A DNA stretch of 64,000 bases from an uncultured Bacteroides sp. (GTDB taxonomy: Bacteria; Bacteroidota; Bacteroidia; Bacteroidales; Bacteroidaceae): contig CASFPE010000027.1 of NCBI GenBank assembly GCA_949296575.1, positions 1 through 64,000 on the forward strand, given 5' to 3'. A program made the position numbers and the translations under genes. Of the stretch, positions 25,401 through 33,101 are shown one piece after another. The first letter of the stretch is position 1, and each line of letters opens with the position of its first letter. The notes beneath the pieces are model-generated. The model had not been told where the DNA came from and made no database searches. It was given only the letters and a program-made list of their open reading frames with translations.

Positions 25401-26989
25401 TCCAAGATATAATCCACGTTCTCTCTGTCGGTCAGTGAAAGCAACGAACCGCTCGTGCCATGCAAATCGTCGGTAAGGGCATACGGGCCTTCTATCGCCT
25501 CATCGAGGTTCACAAGCGGCCGGCCGCAAATATCGTCGGCTTCCGAACCAATCACCTCGCCTTTGTTGATGACCACCGTTTCAAAACAGCCGTCACTGGC
25601 GGTGGCACGGAAAATGTAGTCGCCATTGATGTCCATGTTGCTCACGTATCCTCCATCAGTCACCGTCACTTTCGAACCATCAGGCGCACTCTCAAGCGAC
25701 CATGTCACCGACAATGCCTGGTTCGACTCCAACTGTATGGAAGTCTGCGCTTCGCAAAGGTTGGTATCAAAAGTCGGATTGATGTCGCAATGATGGTTCA
25801 CATCCGGCGCCTCGCGCACAAAGCCATAATACACGCCCATTGCGCCAACGTTTACCGACAACACCGTGTGGAAACGGATTTCTGCCCCTGAATAGTCCAC
25901 ACTCGATACAATGGAGGCCATTCCATTCTCTCCACCGGCCACCGACAAACCCAGCACGCCGCCCGACACGGTTTCTCTCTGCACTTCATCCCCATTGCGG
26001 TCAAACAACACGATGTCTATCCATGCACCCACATTCAGTGCCAGAAGATTGCCGGCTTTGTACTTGAAGCCCACTTCTGAACCAGCCTTGAATACTTCTT
26101 CATCACCGGAATTGCCGACACACAACTTCACACCGCCTTGGTAACCAGCAGCAATAATCGGCGTAAGCGTTGCATAATCAGAGTCATAATCATCATTGGT
26201 AAGGTTCTCGATTTGATCGGACAACAACGGGAAAGGAATGCCAAGCAACACCGGGTTCCATCCTTCTGCCGAGTCGAAATAATAATCCGGCCCCATGCTT
26301 GCCAACCCGCCATCGGTCAACTTGATTTCCTTCTCTTTGCCCACAAAAGCATATTTCACCAGCCAAGTGCTGCCCACATCCAAGGCCACACCTCCGCCAT
26401 CCACAAGACACACTTCATCGAAGTCCCAATCGGAAGTAGCCGTAAGATAAATGTTGGCATCGTCTGTACCCGGAACGGAAATCAGCGACAAGCCGATGCC
26501 TCCTGCACTCAATCCTTCTTCCACGTCTTTCCGCCCCATCTCCTGGCCATCGCGATAAAAATAGATATCCATGGTTGCAATCACCTCCAACGACAGCACG
26601 CTGCTGCCCGAAGAAGCCACCACGCAGAATCCTGCTTCCGTGCCGGCGGCATAATAATTGTTCATGTCGCGCACGCTGACTATCGGGTTGATCCCGATAC
26701 CTGCACCTACTATCTTCGGGAAGGCCGTGTAGTTATTGAGATCCTCATCGGTCAGATTGTCCAAATCTTCAATCCACGAGCCTACGCCTACCACCGTGAC
26801 CAGCTTGTTGGCCACGCATCCGCGCCCCACCAAAGCATGCCGGTTCGTAAGATAATTCGCAGCATCGGGATTCACTTGCTGCCACAACGGACGGCCTGGT
26901 TCCAAAGGATTCCCATCGTCCTGCGCCTGCATCTGCCTCGGGAACAGGGCAGATGCCAAAACTGCAATGCATATCAGATATTTCTTCAT
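22409..26989 (-). CDS. giant fimbria-associated surface protein, likely tip adhesin
   Basis: A 1526-residue secreted protein, last gene of the fimbrial operon. Signal peptide MKKYLICIAVLASALFP to about residue 23; then repeated beta-rich modules with a recurrent GxGxxVGS/DLxNLTDEDLNNY pattern; a thrombospondin type 3-like calcium motif DTDGDGIPDCEDPE near residue 860; and a C-terminal domain ending YGMDGRVYSSL...VLADGTKHNFKL, which resembles a type IX secretion sorting domain. Position and size match the large tip component (as Mfa5) of type V pili, but I see no von Willebrand domain. ATG 26989 is preferred over an upstream TTG at 26998. Confidence 0.8.
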   Translation of the reverse strand: MKKYLICIAVLASALFPRQMQAQDDGNPLEPGRPLWQQVNPDAANYLTNRHALVGRGCVANKLVTVVGVGSWIEDLDNLTDEDLNNYTAFPKIVGAGIGINPIVSVRDMNNYYAAGTEAGFCVVASSGSSVLSLEVIATMDIYFYRDGQEMGRKDVEEGLSAGGIGLSLISVPGTDDANIYLTATSDWDFDEVCLVDGGGVALDVGSTWLVKYAFVGKEKEIKLTDGGLASMGPDYYFDSAEGWNPVLLGIPFPLLSDQIENLTNDDYDSDYATLTPIIAAGYQGGVKLCVGNSGDEEVFKAGSEVGFKYKAGNLLALNVGAWIDIVLFDRNGDEVQRETVSGGVLGLSVAGGENGMASIVSSVDYSGAEIRFHTVLSVNVGAMGVYYGFVREAPDVNHHCDINPTFDTNLCEAQTSIQLESNQALSVTWSLESAPDGSKVTVTDGGYVSNMDINGDYIFRATASDGCFETVVINKGEVIGSEADDICGRPLVNLDEAIEGPYALTDDLHGTSGSLLSLTDRENVDYILDDDYNNCATYISGLSVANNLMIVGVKTTDGSLIYDAATEQYPAKLGFMVELESEGLDVSALQFFLIRGYHDGNQVFEKVITETDVVSVGLAGDNRQQKMRFCVEVDPTMKDSNGEPIKVDEIMLWKAGFLNLTVSTLNIYYPFKEILNPENEDCGGPFGCGVQIISAEPGGSGASISTGEQGSVVSVAGVNDNLSFFIDGDLETAMAVVNSVTVGGGTVFSVKPGYTLDFRHQLCIVVDNNTYLAGVNAGKWLTVRTYYQGNPTGDEFTNWNVLGVNVIGYGDKSILILQPKARYDEVQIEVASVAGVLDFQYFYGMFLRGDTDGDGIPDCEDPESCFTSIGDLEVSQICQGDEMTISGKGLAGTKYFLSMPEQGIVEQELPVDREGYFTVTYTLNTVGRFNMIFYDGSHNIVDTAPYAVHPLYTEWKAAPVNTDWNEWNNWTAGSPYCCTDVVITSDAAKYPLLPADVAEADEYCCDRIYFQSRAAVDCPASLNYSKAWVEMELDPNRYYLLSAPLKNMYTGDMFVPADEGNPDYFTDFTAENMPQNRFNPRVYQRLWATTAPARLFDGATTQVGIDTEADLGHAEINKAEWSKNFNALNYLYPMANGFSLWVDNQALPGNHKFVFRFPKLHTSYNYYSDYDGEMLAASENLDKTDAGRFIYEQEAEESMPMTFDYEGETRKVYTNVLPLAVTLRTGTGTSTADFLVGNPFMSRIDIAAFIAGNEGVESVKVYDGNTVHSVSRDLLSNAEGVTRIEPMQSFFVTFESASAEKEILFTEEMLTGESTLQSSAIPALRVLAGNGHAESGVLLAGIGGVDAVASLMDAEVKPSVGVFAVSGSVAYDILSIEGMAEVPLAICTAEADMLVLRFVEENGFDSSRYVLRDNSTGDTYALDEEIALASGESSIGRYSLVDVALWKEEGAGNEVFVTTQGADATVKTVGSEIVGVTVYGMDGRVYSSLKVHPSVEVQVRLQRDLQIVSVVLADGTKHNFKLMAY

Positions 26990-27000
26990 AATCGTCAACC

Positions 27001-28302
27001 TTAATTAAGTTCATGGGAAAGCACGTTCTCGGAAGAACCGGTCAGCACATATTTGTGGTTGCGCCGGAAATAGAACACGTTGTTGTGGGCATCGGGAGAA
27101 ATGACTCCCGTGGCACCTTCCCCGTCGTGATACGTTTTATTATCTACATGAATCTGGCCATTGTAAGCGGTATAATGAGATATGCCAAGGGCTTCTTCCC
27201 GCGTTGCAAAAAAGCGTACGGCCAATTCCATTTTAGCCGGAAGCACAAATGCCGTGAACTTCAGCTTACGGCTGCTTTCCTCTGAACTAACGGTTTTATA
27301 ATCTATTGCGGTATATTCTCCTGTAAAATCATCCCAAACACCAGGCAAACCAGTATAAACATAATTGGGTACCATGGAGAAAGGAGCCAAAAAATCATCG
27401 TAAGAAGAAAGCCCCGTTTCTGTCATTACATTTTTCGCAAACAAAGCACCATCCATAATCGTCCAAGGATCATAGAGAATGCCGTCTTCAATTTGCTGAA
27501 GCGTCAGTTCCACTTGAACCTTTGCCACACCACGATAAAGAATACCTGTCAAAGGCACTGATTTGTTGTATTCGCCATCAGCACCCAATTCAGCAAACTT
27601 GATAATCTCATCGCCCGATTCCGTGGTGCAATAACCATAGAAAAACTCCGGCACAAATGCCATTTTCCGATTAGCAAAATTAGGCACATCTGTTTCGCCA
27701 TTCATCGTAGAAATATACGACCAAATATCGCCCACCTTGACTGTTGCCTTGAAGTCTTCAAAGGTCGTGACATCCTCTAAATTCAGCGTAAACAGGTTCT
27801 GCTCACCGTCAGCAAACACATTTCCACTGCGGCCTGCATTCTCACGCTGGCTGTCGTAGGCAATGGCCACCACGCGGTATTCGTAACCATACACTTTACG
27901 AAGCTTTCCCTGCGCGGTGAAGTTCTCGCCCCGATTGCCTTTCACGCAATCCACCGTGTAATCATTGGTAGGGTCGTATGTGAATGGTGCGTCATTCGTG
28001 CCGCCCTGCAATTGGTCGTCCATATCCTTGCGGCGGAAAGTCACGATGCGAACCTTGTCGGCATTGGTCTCGTCCCAACCGTCCACCTCCACAGTGGTTT
28101 CCTGTCCCGGAGGCGGTACACGGGTCGCCGCATCCTGTTGCCATGCGGTGCCGAAAGTTATCGTCACCGCCACTTCGGCCACACTGCTTTCCCATTCATC
28201 CAAAGCATCGTTGCTATCGGCACATCCTGCCAGCACACACGCGCAGGCAAAAGCAACCGCGACTGCTTTACATCTGCTTTTCTTTTCAAAAATCATCGCC
28301 AT
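27001..28302 (-). CDS. fimbrillin-like lipoprotein, accessory subunit
   Basis: A 433-residue lipoprotein (lipobox VLAGC, Cys27) with two-domain beta-sandwich character typical of FimA/Mfa-type subunits: an early strand TITFGTAWQQ, a basic segment after it, and repeated beta strands to the C-terminus SSENVLSHELN. Its stop lies 11 bases before the tip-adhesin ATG. In type V pili such subunits are exported as lipoproteins, trimmed near the N-terminus by an Arg/Lys-specific protease and polymerised by donor-strand exchange. Its place near the tip gene suggests an adaptor role. Exact subfamily uncertain. Confidence 0.72.
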   Translation of the reverse strand: MAMIFEKKSRCKAVAVAFACACVLAGCADSNDALDEWESSVAEVAVTITFGTAWQQDAATRVPPPGQETTVEVDGWDETNADKVRIVTFRRKDMDDQLQGGTNDAPFTYDPTNDYTVDCVKGNRGENFTAQGKLRKVYGYEYRVVAIAYDSQRENAGRSGNVFADGEQNLFTLNLEDVTTFEDFKATVKVGDIWSYISTMNGETDVPNFANRKMAFVPEFFYGYCTTESGDEIIKFAELGADGEYNKSVPLTGILYRGVAKVQVELTLQQIEDGILYDPWTIMDGALFAKNVMTETGLSSYDDFLAPFSMVPNYVYTGLPGVWDDFTGEYTAIDYKTVSSEESSRKLKFTAFVLPAKMELAVRFFATREEALGISHYTAYNGQIHVDNKTYHDGEGATGVISPDAHNNVFYFRRNHKYVLTGSSENVLSHELN

Positions 28303-28322
28303 AAGTCACCCTCTCCCTCTAT

Positions 28323-29588
28323 TTATTTAATGTCAAAATGATGCGTATCTTCAAAATCCGGATCCACCTCTATATGAATATTGGCTTCACCTGTCTCGGC
28401 GGCAATGTTGTTGAACGCCCCGTTCATATTGACCCGCACATTGGAATAAGAATAAAAGCAAAACTTTCCGGCATTGCCATCGTAGACCACCAAGTCAGAA
28501 CCATGCTTCAATGAAGCATCCACCACGTTGTAAGCGGTGGCATCCGTTCCCGTCAGGTACTGGCTGGTTTGCGGAAGCAAATCGAACTCCCTTGCCGCTT
28601 CACCATGGGCAAAGACAACCCGCATCTTCAAATGCATTCCCACTTCGCTCGGCAGCAGGAAAGAAGAAAGCGTGGCCGTTTCCTCGCCTTCCGCCACATC
28701 TACCGCATCGAGCAGCACAAAATCATTGCCCGATGTTTTCGCTGCATCGGTCACGGCATGCACCGGATAATTGGCGCCATGCGTGCCGTTCAACGTGATT
28801 TCCATCGGATAATGGTCGGCATAAAGCTCCAACCTCGTCACCATCTCTGTGGGAATCTCCGTGACGGTCAGGTTCACTTGGCTCACAATACGGAAAATGC
28901 GGCCTTCAAGGTTGCCGGTACGATAGTCATCACGAATGTTGTACCAATAATACACGTCCGGCTCTTTCCCAAAATCAGAGTTCCAATTGTCATCATAAAG
29001 ATGCAAAATGCCATAATACAATTCCGGAGTGGAACAAGAAGTCTCGTTGATACGAATAGTGGAATTTGTGCGTTTCTCTATATGGGCAGTGAATTTCGAT
29101 TTGTCAGCCTCCGTGTAAGCCAACGCCGTGTTATACAAATATACATAATTGTGATTTTTCCCCACTGAGACCTGTGCATCCGCATATGCGTTACGTCCCA
29201 TGATGCCTAACTCAATCGGCGTAGGCACAGACACATAAGGGGAAACAGATTCGTCTGTCTGATACACATATTCATCATCCTCTGGCCATGCGCCGCCCCC
29301 TATAACATCCCAGCCTTCTGAGATGAAGAACGGATACACTTCCAAAAGGTCGGCATGGCACGTGCCAGGCACTTGCGGCCCGGAAGCCTCATCATCAGGA
29401 GCCACATAACGCGTTGTGGCCGTTATGTCGCCATTCCCTCCGCACACCACAATGCTTCCATGCCCGCCAAGCGGTTCTTCCATGCCCGCCAATTCTTCTT
29501 TGTCGCAGGAGGCCAGAAGCATCACCACCGACAACACCACGGCCCATGCCCGCCTGCCTGCCCCATATTTCACACCTAACATTTCCAT
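28323..29588 (-). CDS. fimbrial accessory lipoprotein, DUF5119-like
   Basis: A 421-residue lipoprotein with a hydrophobic signal and lipobox LLASC (near residue 28 from this start), followed by a beta-rich body with LELYADHYPMEITLNG and FDLLPQTSQYLTG, which I associate with DUF5119 proteins found in Bacteroidales fimbrial loci. Start choice: GTG 29600 and ATGs at 29591, 29588 and 29582 are possible; a GGAG at 29595-29598 (minus strand) gives the best spacing to 29588. Probably an accessory or tip subunit, co-transcribed with its neighbours (20-base gap downstream). Confidence 0.72.
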   Translation of the reverse strand: MEMLGVKYGAGRRAWAVVLSVVMLLASCDKEELAGMEEPLGGHGSIVVCGGNGDITATTRYVAPDDEASGPQVPGTCHADLLEVYPFFISEGWDVIGGGAWPEDDEYVYQTDESVSPYVSVPTPIELGIMGRNAYADAQVSVGKNHNYVYLYNTALAYTEADKSKFTAHIEKRTNSTIRINETSCSTPELYYGILHLYDDNWNSDFGKEPDVYYWYNIRDDYRTGNLEGRIFRIVSQVNLTVTEIPTEMVTRLELYADHYPMEITLNGTHGANYPVHAVTDAAKTSGNDFVLLDAVDVAEGEETATLSSFLLPSEVGMHLKMRVVFAHGEAAREFDLLPQTSQYLTGTDATAYNVVDASLKHGSDLVVYDGNAGKFCFYSYSNVRVNMNGAFNNIAAETGEANIHIEVDPDFEDTHHFDIK

Positions 29589-29612
29589 CATATTCTCCAC
29601 AATTATGTCTTT

Positions 29613-30728
29613 TTACATCGCAATATCGATATCTGCCTGCCAATTTCCATCGACAATGATGTCGCCTGTGCCGCCAAGTCCCTGCGGCTCGTCCACGTTG
29701 GCCGACTTGCTGCCAATCGTATAAATCCAGTTGGCACGCACAGGGAAATCATAAGTGTAATCGTCGGGGGCAGGGTTACCTGTCGCAATCTTCACACGAC
29801 GGTCGGCTACCGTCCCGTCGCCAGATGTAAGCCGTAAAGTGAATGTACCCGTTTGTTGCGGCATGGGCAACATGTACACCGCGCCATACACGCTTCCCCG
29901 CTGCTTGGCAACCACTGTGCCATCGGGCAAGGCCATGCTCTCTGCCGCAAGGATTTCTTCGGTGACAGGCATCGAAAGGATGGTTTTCGTGTCTTCTCCC
30001 AACTGTGCATTGCCGAAATCGGCTCCTTCTTCTTGCTTGCAGAGAGGCACATTGGAATATTGCGCAACCGCACCCACCAGTTCGATCTTCGTTACTCCTT
30101 CCGGCACATCCGTGACGTAACACATCACGCCTGCCACCCTGCGACGCAGTTCCACCGTCACGGTGAGGTCGTCAACAGTGTTCCATGCGGCGACAGTAAA
30201 GCCCGCCATCAATTCAGCCTGGGCAATGTCGGCCACCGTCTTCCCATCGGCAAGCACGGCATAAGCTTCGGAAAGCAACGTGCCTGTGGACACTCCGTCG
30301 CCCGCCACAATGGCTTCCGGGAGATGATAAGCAGTGGCAGCGCCACATTTTGAAACATCCGGCAAACGGTCAGCCGTCAAAGGATTGTCCAAACCAACGG
30401 CCAGGAAAGTGTAATCGCCCGCAGGAAGGTCGGCCACCAACTTATAATACTGTGCCGCCTCTGTGCCTTCCTGCGCACGCCACATCACGTTCTCGCTGGC
30501 CACACAACGTGCCGATGAAGCTTCCGTTCCTTGGAACACATAGAGATGCACATACGTGACATGCTGCAAATCATCGCTTCCGGCAAGCGAGACACGGGTA
30601 TCCGGCTCGCCCGACGACTGCAAGGCAATCGTGATTGCTGCACTGCCGCCCGCTTCGGGCAAACCGTCATGACACCCGCAAAAAGCGCAAAACGTCAAGA
30701 TGAATAATAATATACGCGCTAATTTCAT
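29613..30728 (-). CDS. fimbrillin-family lipoprotein, minor subunit
   Basis: A 371-residue lipoprotein (lipobox AFCGC, Cys19) with FimA-type features: ITIALQSSGEPDTRVSLAG at the mature N-terminus, where cleavage after Arg would expose the donor-strand groove, then VTYVHLYVFQG and repeated beta strands. ATG 30728 (MKLARILLF) is preferred over an in-frame GTG at 30734. It follows the putative major subunit after a 100-base gap containing hairpins, suggesting lower expression as a minor subunit. Confidence 0.75.
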   Translation of the reverse strand: MKLARILLFILTFCAFCGCHDGLPEAGGSAAITIALQSSGEPDTRVSLAGSDDLQHVTYVHLYVFQGTEASSARCVASENVMWRAQEGTEAAQYYKLVADLPAGDYTFLAVGLDNPLTADRLPDVSKCGAATAYHLPEAIVAGDGVSTGTLLSEAYAVLADGKTVADIAQAELMAGFTVAAWNTVDDLTVTVELRRRVAGVMCYVTDVPEGVTKIELVGAVAQYSNVPLCKQEEGADFGNAQLGEDTKTILSMPVTEEILAAESMALPDGTVVAKQRGSVYGAVYMLPMPQQTGTFTLRLTSGDGTVADRRVKIATGNPAPDDYTYDFPVRANWIYTIGSKSANVDEPQGLGGTGDIIVDGNWQADIDIAM

Positions 30729-30752
30729 ATCCACAAACCTGTTTTTTTAATT

Positions 30753-30805
30753 GTGACGGGAAGGGGAACATTCAACCCCTTGCCGCCTGTTCCATAAGGG
30801 AACTG
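30753..30805 (-). other. hairpin-rich spacer after the major fimbrillin gene
   Basis: In the transcript this segment can form GTTCC-CTTAT-GGAAC-type and AAGGGG...CCCCTT stems (arms near 30759-30764 and 30776-30781) without a following uridine run. It may shield the 3' end of the major-subunit message or partly attenuate the genes downstream. Confidence 0.4.
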
Positions 30806-30831
30806 CCGCGCAGCCCCTTACGCCTTATCTA

Positions 30832-32130
30832 TTAATCAAGAACCATTCCGGAGATGTGTTCCCACTCACCGCTCACCTTGATGATGAGTTGCTGGCCCTT
30901 ATTCAAATCTGCCGGGTCGTCCTCATCTGTTTCATCATCATCCGGATCCGGGTTTTCACCGCCATTGTCGCCGGCTTGGCGCATGCCGAGTGTATAGAGG
31001 TGGTTGCGAAGGATGCTGTAAGAAGACACGGAAGTCTCATTGGATGTGTTTTCGCTCGCCTTCGTCACGTCCGTCACATTGCCTTGTGCTTCCGCCAGGT
31101 TCACGTTCCAGTATCTCAAGATGTTGCCGCCATTGTCAAGCAACTGCAACTGCAAAGTGTTGGCTGCGCTTGCCACAGCAGCGAACGGAACCAAGAACTT
31201 GCCTGCAAACACAGAACCTTTTTGGAAAGAAACGCCGCTTTCTGAAATGGGCGAAGCCCAAGTGTCGCTTTCATTATAAAGGTCATCGTCATTGCTGTCG
31301 CCTGCGGTGAACCAGTCCTTAAGGGTGATGCTGTAAACCACAAAAGCCTTTGTAGTGCCATCGTTGAAGAACACATCTGATTCATCCGAAGCGGAAGTCT
31401 TGCCATTGACCGCATTATCCGTTGCAAAGCCATCAAGCAGCACTTGCGTGTTCTTGGCAGCAGCCACCAAACGCAAAGTCACAGCTTCTTCCCCTTTCGG
31501 GCCTACGGCCGGGATGTTGGTAAAGTAGCCATAAGTGCCTGCCACTTGGCGCTTCAGCAAGATTGTTTTTGTGAAAGTCTCGCCATTGGCTGTAACTTCA
31601 AACGTTCCATTCTCATCCGTGCAGCCTCCTGCAAAGATTTCCTCTGCATCACCGCTTGTCGTTGCCGTAACAGCGGATGCCAAGGCTTCACCTTTATCCA
31701 ATCCGGAAAACTCGACATCGTAAGTATAAACGCTGCTGGTTGCAGTATAACCAATGGCGTATGCCTTGTAAGTGCCGGCATCCAGCTTGTCATCACCTTT
31801 CAACTCAATAGTCGTCTGGCGGGATTCGCCGCCGTCCACCGTGATGATGTTGCCATCCTCTGTCATCCAACCCGGAATTTCTTTCTCGTAAGCAATCGTG
31901 TTGCCGTCGGTATTGATAATAAAGAAATGCACCTTCTCAATGTCCTGATCAGCTGTTTCGCTATACAACGAACGGCCCGCACGGGTGGTTAACCCGTCTT
32001 CATTGGTAACAGCCACTGTGAACACTTGGCTGTCGGCCTCAAAAGCCGGCACATTTTCATCTTCGCTACATGCTGTTGCCAGTGCCATGACCGACAAGGC
32101 AGCAAAACCATACAATAAACACTTTTTCAT
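30832..32130 (-). CDS. major fimbrial subunit, Mfa1/FimA type
   Basis: A 432-residue lipoprotein precursor (lipobox ALATAC, Cys21). A candidate Arg cleavage site follows the first strand (FTVAVTNEDGLTTRAGR), as in type V pilins, then VHFFIINTDGN and two beta-sandwich domains. An acidic linker (NPDPDDDETDEDDP) precedes a conserved C-terminal strand QQLIIKVSGEWEHISGMVLD, suited to donor-strand polymerisation. Position directly after the FimB/Mfa2-type anchor is the canonical order. It likely forms the fimbrial shaft. Confidence 0.85.
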   Translation of the reverse strand: MKKCLLYGFAALSVMALATACSEDENVPAFEADSQVFTVAVTNEDGLTTRAGRSLYSETADQDIEKVHFFIINTDGNTIAYEKEIPGWMTEDGNIITVDGGESRQTTIELKGDDKLDAGTYKAYAIGYTATSSVYTYDVEFSGLDKGEALASAVTATTSGDAEEIFAGGCTDENGTFEVTANGETFTKTILLKRQVAGTYGYFTNIPAVGPKGEEAVTLRLVAAAKNTQVLLDGFATDNAVNGKTSASDESDVFFNDGTTKAFVVYSITLKDWFTAGDSNDDDLYNESDTWASPISESGVSFQKGSVFAGKFLVPFAAVASAANTLQLQLLDNGGNILRYWNVNLAEAQGNVTDVTKASENTSNETSVSSYSILRNHLYTLGMRQAGDNGGENPDPDDDETDEDDPADLNKGQQLIIKVSGEWEHISGMVLD

Positions 32131-32183
32131 CTTAAAAAACTAACTAATTAAACAAATCAATATACTATAATCACTCTCTAATT

Positions 32184-33086
32184 TTAATCCATTTCCAGCC
32201 CATGAATGCTTTCCCAACGGGAATCGACCAACATGAACACCTCGCATGCGCCCGTCTCCGTGTTGTAATCATAACGCACCACCGTGATATGATTGCGCGA
32301 CAACGGCAAATTCACAGGCGCCGGTTCACACACCGGATGGATGCGTGAAGCATCATCGTAGAAATTGACATCCAACACAGATGCCTCCCCATCGGAAGAA
32401 GGCGCCAAATAAGTGTCCGTCAGAATCCGAGGTTCACCGTTCCATTCGTGCATCGTGCAAACGGTTCCAATGCCTTCATACTCCCATCGGCTGTTCACAA
32501 GCCCCGCCACATTGGCAATGGTCTTGTCGCTCCAGTTCACATCAACGGGCAAATTGACAACTTCGATCAGCAGCTTCCCTTTCACGCGCTCCAAATCCAC
32601 GTAATGCGTGCCATGCCTGTAATCATAATCAAGAGTATCGCACACCATGTAGACATCGGCTCCTTCCACGCTTTCCGGATGCAACACTGAAGAACGCACC
32701 CCGCCAGCATTGCCAATCGTTGCTTCTTCTGGCAAGTTGCCCCATGCCGTAACGATGTATTTGCCAAACGGCAGCTCTGCATCAAGGCCCTCGCATGCCA
32801 CTTGCAGGGCATCGCCTTCCACATTGGAAATGCGTTTCTCGGCAATGACTTCACGAGTCTCATAATCCTCCACTACATAATAAAGCGTATGGATGAACGA
32901 ACTGAACGGCTCGTCATCGTCCCGCCGCGCATCTAAACCTGCTGCCGCCACCTCGTCGATGTTGTCGTAGTTCTTATCTTCCACGCCCAACATGATTTGC
33001 AAAGGCGGGCAAGGCTGCAAGTCCTCGCGCACACATGCCCCCAGTGCGGCCAGCAAAACCAACAATATCCAAATATTCCGAACCAT
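32184..33086 (-). CDS. FimB/Mfa2 family fimbrial anchor lipoprotein
   Basis: A 300-residue lipoprotein (LLAALGAC, Cys18; then VREDLQPCPP, typical of the family). The anchor subunit stays in the outer membrane, terminates shaft growth and controls length. Near the N-terminus HTLYYVVEDYETREVI marks the first beta domain, and the protein ends with a strand like that of the major subunit (VFMLVDSRWESIHGLEMD). Located immediately upstream of the shaft gene with a 53-base gap, as in P. gingivalis mfa2/fimB relatives. Confidence 0.83.
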   Translation of the reverse strand: MVRNIWILLVLLAALGACVREDLQPCPPLQIMLGVEDKNYDNIDEVAAAGLDARRDDDEPFSSFIHTLYYVVEDYETREVIAEKRISNVEGDALQVACEGLDAELPFGKYIVTAWGNLPEEATIGNAGGVRSSVLHPESVEGADVYMVCDTLDYDYRHGTHYVDLERVKGKLLIEVVNLPVDVNWSDKTIANVAGLVNSRWEYEGIGTVCTMHEWNGEPRILTDTYLAPSSDGEASVLDVNFYDDASRIHPVCEPAPVNLPLSRNHITVVRYDYNTETGACEVFMLVDSRWESIHGLEMD

Positions 33087-33101
33087 TGTAATCTTTTGCC
33101 T

